NCBI GenBank assembly: GCA_030619415.1
Contig: JAUXBM010000002.1
Span: 1-21,201 of the forward strand
DNA: 21,201 bases
From: Chlorobiota bacterium
Lineage (GTDB): Bacteria > Bacteroidota > Bacteroidia > Bacteroidales > F082
Direction of reading: 5' to 3'
This document shows positions 7,844 through 14,562 of this stretch, piece after piece (positions within the stretch are counted from its first letter, which is position 1; every line of letters begins with the position of its first letter). The notes under the pieces were generated by a model, which was not told the DNA's origin, did no database searches, and worked only from the letters and a program-made list of their open reading frames with translations. Position numbers and translations under genes: made by a program.

Positions 7844-8257
7844 ATGACAGAGAAAAAGACAGAGGCAAAGAGGACCAGGTATTCAGATGAGGAACTTGAG
7901 GAATTCAAGGGAATAATCATGATAAAACTGGGAAAGGCAAAGGAAGACCTCGAATTATTAACCGAAGCCTACACCAATCATAGTGAACACGACACCAACG
8001 ATACTTCTCCAACTTTTAAGGTGCTTGAAGAAGGACAGCAGGTACTTTCGAAAGAAGAGAATAGCAGATTGGCTGCACGACAACAACGGTTTATTACAAA
8101 CCTGGAAAACGCACTCGTTCGCATCGAGAACAAAACGTATGGTGTTTGCAGGGTAACAGGCAAGCTCATCGGCAAAGATCGACTTCGGGCGGTGCCACAC
8201 GCTACCCTTAGCATTGATGCTAAAATGAAGATGTCGAACCCAAGCCCGATCAACTAG
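7844..8257 (+). CDS. DksA/TraR-family RNA polymerase-binding regulator
   Basis: Secondary-channel binding transcription factor expected to act on RNA polymerase. 137 residues: a coiled coil of two helices (about 15-45 and 58-97), then a C-terminal globular part. The loop joining the helices has D50-T-N-D53-T-S, matching the DxxDxA tip of E. coli DksA that reaches the active site, with Ser for Ala. The C4 zinc finger is mostly lost: only Cys102 of TYGVCRVTGKLI remains, with Thr105, Ser123 and Ala126 where the other cysteines would be. A GGAGG at 7837-7841 lies only 2 bases from the ATG. Followed 21 bases later by lspA. Confidence 0.9.
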   Translation: MTEKKTEAKRTRYSDEELEEFKGIIMIKLGKAKEDLELLTEAYTNHSEHDTNDTSPTFKVLEEGQQVLSKEENSRLAARQQRFITNLENALVRIENKTYGVCRVTGKLIGKDRLRAVPHATLSIDAKMKMSNPSPIN

Positions 8258-8278
8258 GTCGCTTAAAATCATACTTCT

Positions 8279-8893
8279 TTGAAAAAACCCTTGTTGATTA
8301 TTCTCCTGATCTTGATATCAGATCAGGCATTTAAAATATGGGTGAAACTGAACATGACACTGGGTGAAGAAATCCCCGTATTTAATGATTGGTTTACGCT
8401 CTATTTTACCGAAAATATCGGCATGGCCTTTGGCATGGAGATTGGTGGGGAATGGGGCAAACTTGCGCTGAGTATTTTCCGGCTGCTTGCTATTGTGGCC
8501 ATTGGTGTTTTCCTCGTTTCATTATCGCTAAAGAAAAAGCCCTTTGGATTAATTTTCAGCATCTCCTTAATTTTTGCCGGGGCGCTTGGCAATATGATTG
8601 ATAGTGCCATTTATGGTCTGGTTTTTACACAAAGCAGTTACCATACTGTTGCCACTCTTGCCTCAGAAAGTCATGGATATGCTGGTTTTTTACACGGAAA
8701 AGTAGTGGACATGCTCTATTTTCCTTTAATCGAAATATCTCAAACAGATGCGCCCTCCTGGATACCTGGAATTATTTTTGGGTCGGATGGACGTTTTATC
8801 TTTTTCAGGCCCATTTTTAATATCGCTGACTCAGCTATTACGGTAGGGGTTTTCTGGCTGATCCTTTTTCAAAGGAAGAATCTTCAATTGTAA
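8279..8893 (+). CDS. lspA: Lipoprotein signal peptidase (signal peptidase II)
   Basis: Inner-membrane aspartyl protease that cleaves prolipoproteins before the lipidated cysteine. 204 residues with four hydrophobic segments. Conserved blocks are seen: ISDQAFK with Asp15, ENIGMAFG (45-52), GALGNMIDS (101-109), KVVDML with catalytic Asp144, and FNIADSAITVG with catalytic Asp184. It is longer than the E. coli enzyme because of an insertion of about 30 residues between GNMID and the first catalytic Asp block, as I recall for Bacteroidota. The start is TTG at 8279: an in-frame stop at 8264 rules out an upstream ATG, and the next ATG would remove the first membrane helix. The ileS-lspA linkage is widespread in bacteria. 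Confidence 0.95.
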   Translation: MKKPLLIILLILISDQAFKIWVKLNMTLGEEIPVFNDWFTLYFTENIGMAFGMEIGGEWGKLALSIFRLLAIVAIGVFLVSLSLKKKPFGLIFSISLIFAGALGNMIDSAIYGLVFTQSSYHTVATLASESHGYAGFLHGKVVDMLYFPLIEISQTDAPSWIPGIIFGSDGRFIFFRPIFNIADSAITVGVFWLILFQRKNLQL

Positions 8894-8912
8894 TACTCAA
8901 ATTTATCCCTTT

Positions 8913-9064
8913 TAGTAATTACCTCCAAGTTTATATTTCACTATCAGACCACGAACTTGTTTAATCTGATAAGTACCAACCATACCCGGTTTATAAATTG
9001 TTGTATGACCGGATGGTTTAAAAACTACAATGGAATATTTCCATGCTTTTTCGGCGGCATGCTC
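8913..9064 (-). pseudogene. Possible remnant of a coding 3' end beside the carboxyltransferase gene
   Basis: Between lspA and the carboxyltransferase gene the minus strand has an open frame of about 50 codons ending at TAA 8913-8915. It overlaps the 3' end of the carboxyltransferase gene in another frame and has no convincing start except an internal ATG at 8983. Its translation (for example [18 protein letters not shown], then GTYQIKQVRGLIVKYKLGG) has a protein-like strand pattern, suggesting the tail of a lost gene. A chance open frame is a real alternative. No homologue is recognised. Confidence 0.2.
8978..9018. terminator. Imperfect hairpin between convergent lspA and the carboxylase genes
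   Basis: AACCAT-AC-CCGG and CCGG-ATGGTT pair as a 10-base stem with a 2-base bulge and a 19-base loop, starting 7 bases after the carboxyltransferase stop codon. Neither strand has a good T-run after it, so it is at best a weak or factor-assisted terminator. Confidence 0.3.
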
Positions 9065-10566
9065 TCTGACTTATTCTCCGTCATTTCCAGCGCCTGTGCC
9101 AACTTTTTCCGTGTATTGTGCGGATAGATAATTTCATCAATATAGCCTAATTCGGCAGCTTTGTATGGGCTGGCAAAATTATCACGGTACTCCTGAACTA
9201 CCTGCTTTTTGTGGTCATCGTCTTTGATCTTGTTCCGGTAAATAATATTTACGGCACCATCAGGTCCCATCACCGCAATTTCGGCTGTTGGATAAGCAAA
9301 GTTGTAGTCGGCCCCAATGTGTTTTGACGACATAACATCATAGGCACCACCATAGGCTTTGCGAGTAATTAATGTAATTTTTGGCACAGTGGCCTCGCAA
9401 AATGCATACAATAATTTTGCACCATGCTTGATAATCCCTCCAAATTCCTGCGCGGTACCTGGTAAAAATCCGGGTACATCTTCAAGCGTGATCAACGGAA
9501 TATTAAACGCATCGCAAAACCTGACAAATCGTGCGGCTTTTGTAGAACTGTCAATGTCCAATACGCCTGCCAGTACCTGCGGCTGATTGGCAACAATACC
9601 AACTGATCTTCCATCGATGCGGGCAAAGCCAACAATAATATTTTGCGCATAATGGGGTTGTACTTCCAGAAAATGACCATTGTCAATCACGGCAAGGATG
9701 ATCTCTTTCATGTCGTATGGTTTGTTCGGATCATCCGGTATGATGGTGTCTAATTTTGGGATTTCACGATTAACATCATCTGTACAAGGTTTTCGAAGCG
9801 GGTCTTCCATATTATTGGAAGGCAGAAAACTCATCAACTCCCTGATCATCATCATCGCCTGATCATCATCATCGGCAGTAAAGTGTGCGACACCACTTTT
9901 TTTATTGTGGGTCATTGCGCCGCCTAGTTCTTCTTTTGTAACCTCCTCGTTGGTCACTGTTTTTATAACATCCGGTCCGGTGACAAACATATACGAGGTT
10001 TCTTTAACCATCAAAATAAAATCAGTGATGGCGGGTGAGTAAACTGCCCCACCGGCGCATGGACCCAATACTGCAGAAATTTGTGGGATAACACCGGAAC
10101 TTTTTACATTCCGGTAAAAAATATCAGCATAACCGGCAAGGCTTTCCACGCCTTCCTGGATACGCGCACCGCCTGAATCGTTCAACCCGATAACAGGAGC
10201 ACCCATTTTTAAAGCCATATCCATTAGCTTGGTGATCTTATTTGCGTTTGCACGGCTTAATGAGCCACCAAAAACGGTAAAATCCTGGGCAAATACATAA
10301 ATGATCCGGCCATCAATTTTGCCGTAACCTGCAACAACACCATCACCAAAAAACTTGTTTTTATCCATTTCAAAATCAGTGGCAGTATGCGTCACAAACT
10401 TATCAACTTCAACGAAAGTGTTGGGATCAAGTAAGATGTTGATGCGCTCTCGGGCTGTTTTCCGGCCTGCTGCATGTTGTTTGTCTATTCGGGCCTGGCC
10501 ACCGCCAAGTTCTGCCATGAGGTGCTTGTCTTCAAGGATTTTATTTTTCCGAAGTTGATCCGCCAT
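9025..10566 (-). CDS. pccB: Acyl-CoA carboxylase carboxyltransferase subunit (propionyl-CoA carboxylase beta type)
   Basis: Transfers CO2 from carboxybiotin to an acyl-CoA, most likely propionyl-CoA to (S)-methylmalonyl-CoA. 513 residues, normal for the family. The N-domain has [20 protein letters not shown] (128-147) and the oxyanion segment [12 protein letters not shown] (168-179). The C-domain has [16 protein letters not shown] with Asp410 at the position where Asp favours propionyl-CoA in Streptomyces PccB, while acetyl-CoA-preferring forms have Ile. Its partners lie directly upstream: biotin carrier (49-base gap) and biotin carboxylase. No membrane decarboxylase subunit is present, so ATP-driven carboxylation fits better than a sodium-pumping methylmalonyl-CoA decarboxylase, whose alpha subunit looks alike. 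Confidence 0.92.
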   Translation of the reverse strand: MADQLRKNKILEDKHLMAELGGGQARIDKQHAAGRKTARERINILLDPNTFVEVDKFVTHTATDFEMDKNKFFGDGVVAGYGKIDGRIIYVFAQDFTVFGGSLSRANANKITKLMDMALKMGAPVIGLNDSGGARIQEGVESLAGYADIFYRNVKSSGVIPQISAVLGPCAGGAVYSPAITDFILMVKETSYMFVTGPDVIKTVTNEEVTKEELGGAMTHNKKSGVAHFTADDDDQAMMMIRELMSFLPSNNMEDPLRKPCTDDVNREIPKLDTIIPDDPNKPYDMKEIILAVIDNGHFLEVQPHYAQNIIVGFARIDGRSVGIVANQPQVLAGVLDIDSSTKAARFVRFCDAFNIPLITLEDVPGFLPGTAQEFGGIIKHGAKLLYAFCEATVPKITLITRKAYGGAYDVMSSKHIGADYNFAYPTAEIAVMGPDGAVNIIYRNKIKDDDHKKQVVQEYRDNFASPYKAAELGYIDEIIYPHNTRKKLAQALEMTENKSESMPPKKHGNIPL

Positions 10567-10615
10567 TTCTTATGATTTTGATAACATTAAAATTCTTTGA
10601 GTTGTTTACTGGGTA

Positions 10616-11119
10616 TTATTCAAGGGTAATCAGTGGTTGATCTCCATCAACATTGTCACCCTCCTTAACAAGTATTTCTTTTACAATTTTGTCAGTAGTT
10701 ACTTTATACTCACTCTCCATTTTCATCGCCGAAACAATAACCAGCGTCTCTCCTGCTTTTACCTCCTGGCCTTCCTCCACAAGAATCTTCACCACTTTTC
10801 CGGGCATTGGGGTTGAGATAAAAGACTGGTCATCATCATTGTCCTTTTTCCGGCTGTTCATATACTTTGTTTCGGCATCAATAATTTCAACATCAAATGA
10901 ATTGTATAAAGTATCTACCAGGTATTTTTTATTCCCGGTAGTAGTCAATTCAACATTAAATGAAGTTCCATCAAGTATGATGGAATACACGCCTTTTTCT
11001 ACTTCCTTCAAGTCAACATGATATTGTCGGTCCCCAACAGAAATATGAATCAGGTTTCCATCCTTGTTCAACAATTCAATGCTTTCCTGCTGCCCGTTTA
11101 AACTGATTTCGTAAGACAT
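10616..11119 (-). CDS. Biotin carboxyl carrier subunit of the acyl-CoA carboxylase
   Basis: Carries CO2 on a biotin arm between the biotin carboxylase and carboxyltransferase. 167 residues. The C-terminal biotinyl domain (about 100-167) contains TPMPGKVVKILVEEGQEV and the AMKME motif with the biotinylated Lys133. The N-terminal half (1-85) is beta-rich and probably docks with a partner subunit. The linker is charged (SRKKDNDDDQS, 89-99), unlike the usual Ala/Pro-rich linker of such carriers. It lies 20 bases after the biotin carboxylase gene and 49 before the carboxyltransferase gene, all one strand, surely one operon. No Shine-Dalgarno site. Confidence 0.93.
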   Translation of the reverse strand: MSYEISLNGQQESIELLNKDGNLIHISVGDRQYHVDLKEVEKGVYSIILDGTSFNVELTTTGNKKYLVDTLYNSFDVEIIDAETKYMNSRKKDNDDDQSFISTPMPGKVVKILVEEGQEVKAGETLVIVSAMKMESEYKVTTDKIVKEILVKEGDNVDGDQPLITLE

Positions 11120-11139
11120 AATTAAAACTTTTCGATGAT

Positions 11140-12651
11140 TTACAACCTATTCATTGATTTCCTTCTACCACATATTTTCCAGTTACTCTGTTGCTGCACT
11201 GAATTACCATTTGCAGGTTTGCGCGAATCAATGTCAGCAAGATAATCAATGAATGCTGCAATAGAAACAACATCCCTTATTTTTTGAGAAGCATTTTTTT
11301 CAGGCTCCAGGTATTTTTGATTGTCCTGGATAAAATGTGTATTGTACTTTCCTTCCCTGAAAGCGGGGACATTCATAATCCGGCTTAAAAAAGAAATGGT
11401 TGTTTTTATACCGGTAATTTTATAGGCAAACAATGCTCTTTTCATCCGGTCGATGGCCTCATCACGGCTAGGTGCCCAGACGATCAGTTTGGAAATCATT
11501 GGGTCGTAATGCATCGGAATCTCGTAACCTTCATAAATATAACCGTCATGCCTTACCCCCAATCCCAGCGGTTCGGTGATGTGTTTGACCTTGCCCGGGG
11601 AAGGCATGAAATTGTTATCAGGATCTTCAGCATAAATCCTCACTTCAATCGCATGTCCGTTTTGCTTCAGGTCTTCTTGTTTGTAAGAAAGTGGTTCGCC
11701 GTTGGCAATTTTTATTTGCTCTTTTACAAGGTCAACGCCAACTACCCTTTCGGTGATGGGATGCTCAACCTGCAACCTTGTATTCATTTCAAGGAAATAA
11801 TAATTAAGGTCGTCATCTACAATAAATTCAATGGTTCCGGCACTTGAATAATCTACCGCTTTAGCTGCCGAAACGGCATGTTTTCCCATTTCAGCCCTCA
11901 CCGATGGCGTCATGATGGGCGAAGGCGTTTCTTCGACAACCTTCTGATGCCTGCGCTGAACTGAACACTCACGCTCAAAAAGATGGATACAATGGCCATG
12001 CTTGTCAGCCAATATCTGGAATTCGATATGGTGAGGTGAATTGATGTATTTTTCAATATAAACAGCATCATTTCCAAAGGCGGCTTTTGCTTCAGATTTT
12101 GCAGCACTTACACCTGCAACGATCTCTTTTTCATCGTTAATAAGGCGCATTCCTTTTCCGCCACCACCGGCACTGGCTTTAACCATAACGGGCAACCCAA
12201 TCTTTTTGATGGTTTCTACCGCTTCTTTGATGTCCTTAATAGGTTCCACAGTACCCGGTACAACAGGCACATTCGCAGCCATCATATTCTTGCGGGCGGT
12301 GATTTTATCGCCCATGGTATTAATGGCATAGGCAGAAGGACCAATAAATACAATGCCTTCTTTTTCACACCGCTCTGCAAATTCGGCATTTTCAGACAAG
12401 AAACCGTAACCGGGATGAATAGCATCTGCCTTGCTTTTTTTGGCGGCCTGAATGATATTTTCGATAACAAGATAGCTTTCGTTAGAAGATGCCGGTCCGA
12501 TCAAATAAGCTTCATCAGCAAAACGTACATGCATAGAATTTCGATCAGCCTCTGAAAAAACGGCCACAGCAGTAATGCCCATTTCACGACACGTTCGTAT
12601 TACCCGGATGGCGATTTCCCCCCGATTGGCTACCAATATTTTTTTTATCAT
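11140..12651 (-). CDS. accC: Biotin carboxylase subunit of acyl-CoA carboxylase
   Basis: Uses ATP and bicarbonate to carboxylate biotin on the neighbouring carrier protein. 503 residues from ATG 12651 (MIKKILVANRGEIAIRVIRT); the frame continues 63 codons upstream, but that stretch is not protein-like and includes the promoter. Domains in order: the N-domain, the ATP-grasp with KASAGGGGKGMR (158-169), HIEFQILADKHGH (208-220), catalytic EMNTRLQVEHPITE (288-301), and the C-domain with HYDPMISKLIVW. About 50 extra C-terminal residues probably help assembly. An AAAGGAG site lies 8 bases before the ATG, one of the few good ribosome binding sites here. First gene of the carboxylase operon; accC could equally be named pccA-like. 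Confidence 0.95.
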   Translation of the reverse strand: MIKKILVANRGEIAIRVIRTCREMGITAVAVFSEADRNSMHVRFADEAYLIGPASSNESYLVIENIIQAAKKSKADAIHPGYGFLSENAEFAERCEKEGIVFIGPSAYAINTMGDKITARKNMMAANVPVVPGTVEPIKDIKEAVETIKKIGLPVMVKASAGGGGKGMRLINDEKEIVAGVSAAKSEAKAAFGNDAVYIEKYINSPHHIEFQILADKHGHCIHLFERECSVQRRHQKVVEETPSPIMTPSVRAEMGKHAVSAAKAVDYSSAGTIEFIVDDDLNYYFLEMNTRLQVEHPITERVVGVDLVKEQIKIANGEPLSYKQEDLKQNGHAIEVRIYAEDPDNNFMPSPGKVKHITEPLGLGVRHDGYIYEGYEIPMHYDPMISKLIVWAPSRDEAIDRMKRALFAYKITGIKTTISFLSRIMNVPAFREGKYNTHFIQDNQKYLEPEKNASQKIRDVVSIAAFIDYLADIDSRKPANGNSVQQQSNWKICGRRKSMNRL

Positions 12652-12659
12652 AAGGAAAA

Positions 12660-12666
12660 CTCCTTT
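12660..12666 (-). promoter_or_regulatory. Ribosome binding site deciding the biotin carboxylase start
   Basis: AAAGGAG on the minus strand, 8 bases before ATG 12651. It supports this start over in-frame codons further upstream. Confidence 0.6.
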
Positions 12667-12699
12667 AAAGTATAGTAATTCAGCTATTAATAGATAGGT

Positions 12700-12707
12700 C
12701 AAATATA
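12700..12707 (-). promoter_or_regulatory. -7 promoter element for the carboxylase operon
   Basis: TATATTTG on the minus strand exactly matches TAnnTTTG. It gives a leader of about 41 bases before the biotin carboxylase ATG. No TTG at the -33 distance. Confidence 0.5.
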
Positions 12708-12872
12708 TTTCGGAAGGGTAAAGATAAAAAAACTTTAATTTAATATCCTTTCTAATAATAGTTTTGGAAACGTTTAAACAGCAATAGCAGAATGTGATTT
12801 TATTGACCCTGATTGATAGAACAGATAAAAAGCATAGCAATTCATTATCAGATTTTGTGCGTAATAAATATT

Positions 12873-12880
12873 TAACTTTG
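12873..12880 (+). promoter_or_regulatory. -7 promoter element for fbaA
   Basis: TAACTTTG exactly matches TAnnTTTG and is followed by CCCGC, 30 bases before the fbaA ATG. A TTTG at 12854-12857 is upstream, but the 15-base spacing is shorter than usual. Confidence 0.5.
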
Positions 12881-12910
12881 CCCGCTGAAAATTTAAATAC
12901 CTAAGTAAAG

Positions 12911-13987
12911 ATGACAAAGATTTCTGATAAAATTTCTCCCGGTGTTGCAACCGGTGATGATGTTCAATTTATTTTTAATAATGCACGTGCCAACCAATTT
13001 GCACTTCCGGCTGTAAATGTGGTCAGTACCAATTCGATTAATGCCGTAATGGAAGCCGCCGCCAAAGTGAATTCTCCTGTTATTATTCAGTTTTCAAATG
13101 GAGGAGGTTCCTTTTATGCCGGTAAAGGACTAAAACTGGAAGGCCACGACGCGGCCATCGCCGGTTCTGTTTCGGGCGCACTCCACGTGCATCAAATGGC
13201 CGAATTGTACGGGGTTCCGGTAATTCTGCACACTGATCATGCTGCCAAGAAACTGCTTCCCTGGATTGAAGGATTGCTCGATGCCGGCGAAGAGTTTTAT
13301 AATATTCACGGCAAACCATTGTTCAGCTCACATATGCTGGATCTTTCGGAAGAATCATTGGAGGAAAACCTTGGCATTTGTGCAACTTTCCTCGAAAGAA
13401 TGAGCAAAATCGATATGACGCTCGAAATTGAATTGGGCATAACCGGTGGTGAAGAAGATGGCGTTGACAATACCGACATCGACAGCTCAAAACTATACAC
13501 CCAGCCCGAAGAAGTAGCTCAAGCTTATGAAATACTTTCAAAAATCAGTGATCGGTTTACCATCGCTGCTGCTTTTGGAAACGTGCATGGTGTGTATAAA
13601 CCAGGCAATGTTAAATTGGAGCCTGCCATTTTGAAAAACTCGCAGGAATACATCCAGGAGAAATTTGAAACCGGGCCAAACCCTGTGCATTTTGTTTTTC
13701 ATGGCGGATCGGGTTCTGAACCGGAAAAAATCAAAGAGGCGATTTCTTATGGTGTGATCAAGATGAATATTGATACCGACACGCAATGGGCATTTTGGGA
13801 TGGCGTTCGCGAATACGAAGCCAAAAATCATGATTATCTTCAGGGTCAGATTGGTAACCCGAAAGGAGATGATGTGCCAAATAAAAAATATTACGATCCG
13901 CGTAAATGGTTAAGAACAGGGGAAGAAGTGATGGTTACCCGACTTGAGCAAGCGTTCACAGACCTTAATTGTATTGACAGATATTAA
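12911..13987 (+). CDS. fbaA: Fructose-bisphosphate aldolase, class II
   Basis: Zinc-dependent cytoplasmic aldolase that splits fructose 1,6-bisphosphate into dihydroxyacetone phosphate and glyceraldehyde 3-phosphate and works in reverse in gluconeogenesis. 358 residues, the class IIA (E. coli FbaA) length. The key residues fall at nearly the same numbers as in E. coli: Asp109 and His110 in HTDHAAKK, Glu174 in LEIELGITGGEEDG, Glu182, His226 in GNVHGVYKPG, His264 in HGGSGS, and Asn286/Asp288 in KMNIDTDTQ. It has its own promoter element and a strong intrinsic terminator, so it is probably a single-gene transcript. Divergent from the carboxylase operon. Confidence 0.97.
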   Translation: MTKISDKISPGVATGDDVQFIFNNARANQFALPAVNVVSTNSINAVMEAAAKVNSPVIIQFSNGGGSFYAGKGLKLEGHDAAIAGSVSGALHVHQMAELYGVPVILHTDHAAKKLLPWIEGLLDAGEEFYNIHGKPLFSSHMLDLSEESLEENLGICATFLERMSKIDMTLEIELGITGGEEDGVDNTDIDSSKLYTQPEEVAQAYEILSKISDRFTIAAAFGNVHGVYKPGNVKLEPAILKNSQEYIQEKFETGPNPVHFVFHGGSGSEPEKIKEAISYGVIKMNIDTDTQWAFWDGVREYEAKNHDYLQGQIGNPKGDDVPNKKYYDPRKWLRTGEEVMVTRLEQAFTDLNCIDRY

Positions 13988-14013
13988 TCTGCAAAACAAA
14001 CGATGAGTTAAAT

Positions 14014-14045
14014 GGGCTTGTGGAATATTCCGCAAGCCCGTTTTT
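14014..14045 (+). terminator. Intrinsic terminator of fbaA
   Basis: GGGCTTG and CAAGCCC pair, with an inner GGAAT/ATTCC extending the stem to about 13 pairs (one T-G wobble), and the hairpin is followed by GTTTTTAAT. It starts 27 bases after the fbaA stop codon. Confidence 0.9.
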
Positions 14046-14143
14046 AATACTAACGCCAGTACAACTTAAAGGAAATATAAATTGACAGACAATCTGTTTC
14101 TTATATCGAAGTCAGGTTTCTAGGTTCTCACCACAAATCCTCG

Positions 14144-14151
14144 TACTTTTA
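14144..14151 (+). promoter_or_regulatory. -7-like element touching the start of the 25-residue repeat gene
   Basis: TACTTTTA (one mismatch to TAnnTTTG) ends 4 bases before the GTG start at 14156. If it is the true promoter, transcription would begin at or next to the start codon, giving a leaderless mRNA. A weaker alternative lies upstream (TTG 14082-14084 with TATATCGA 14102-14109). Confidence 0.35.
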
Positions 14152-14155
14152 TACC

Positions 14156-14560
14156 GTGATTGACTACGATCCGAAAATATTGCTTGCATTTGGAGAGACG
14201 TTTGAAGAAGAAGGTGGTGAAGCGTTTTTTAAATGGTTGCTCGAAAATGGCTATCCCGAACTCGCCGCTTTAAGTAGTGGTATCAGGGGCAGTAAGCAGG
14301 CCATCGAATGGCTGTTTAATAATAAATATCCTCACTTTGCTGCCCTGGACGGAGCCATCGACAAAAAGCCCGAAGCCTATGATTGGTTAAAAAAATACCA
14401 TTATGAGTTATTGATCGTATTCGCCAACGCGATTCATGGGAAAGAAGAGGCTTTTAAGTGGTTTAAAGACAATAACCTCGAAATATTTACCCACCTGGCC
14501 AATAAAATCAGACATTTCGGCACCCGCAAGCAGTTTGATTACCACAAAATTCATTTCTGA
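14156..14560 (+). CDS. Small protein of tandem 25-residue helical repeats
   Basis: I do not recognise a named family. The 134 residues are mostly an internal repeat: tryptophans fall at exactly 27, 52, 77 and 102, a 25-residue period. Units look like AIEWLFNNKYPHFAALDGAI and AYDWLKKYHYELLIVFANAI, that is A-x-x-W-[LF], an aromatic or Leu about six residues on, then a hydrophobic helix [LF]-x-x-[AV]-[LF]-x-x-x-I. The region before Trp27 and the tail after it look like partial units. This pattern suggests a helical-repeat (solenoid) scaffold for protein binding. No signal peptide. GTG start: an in-frame stop at 14078 and no ATG leave it as the only standard choice. It ends 2 bases from the nrdJ stop on the other strand. 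Confidence 0.75.
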   Translation: MIDYDPKILLAFGETFEEEGGEAFFKWLLENGYPELAALSSGIRGSKQAIEWLFNNKYPHFAALDGAIDKKPEAYDWLKKYHYELLIVFANAIHGKEEAFKWFKDNNLEIFTHLANKIRHFGTRKQFDYHKIHF

Positions 14561-14562
14561 TT

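Noticed and set aside
9025..10566. Sodium-pumping methylmalonyl-CoA decarboxylase alpha subunit
   Set aside because: The operon has a biotin carboxylase and lacks membrane subunits, which fits an ATP-dependent carboxylase better.
12652..12840. Extra 63 N-terminal codons on the biotin carboxylase frame
   Set aside because: MIKKILVANRGEIAIRV is the canonical start with a ribosome binding site 8 bases upstream; the extension covers the promoter.
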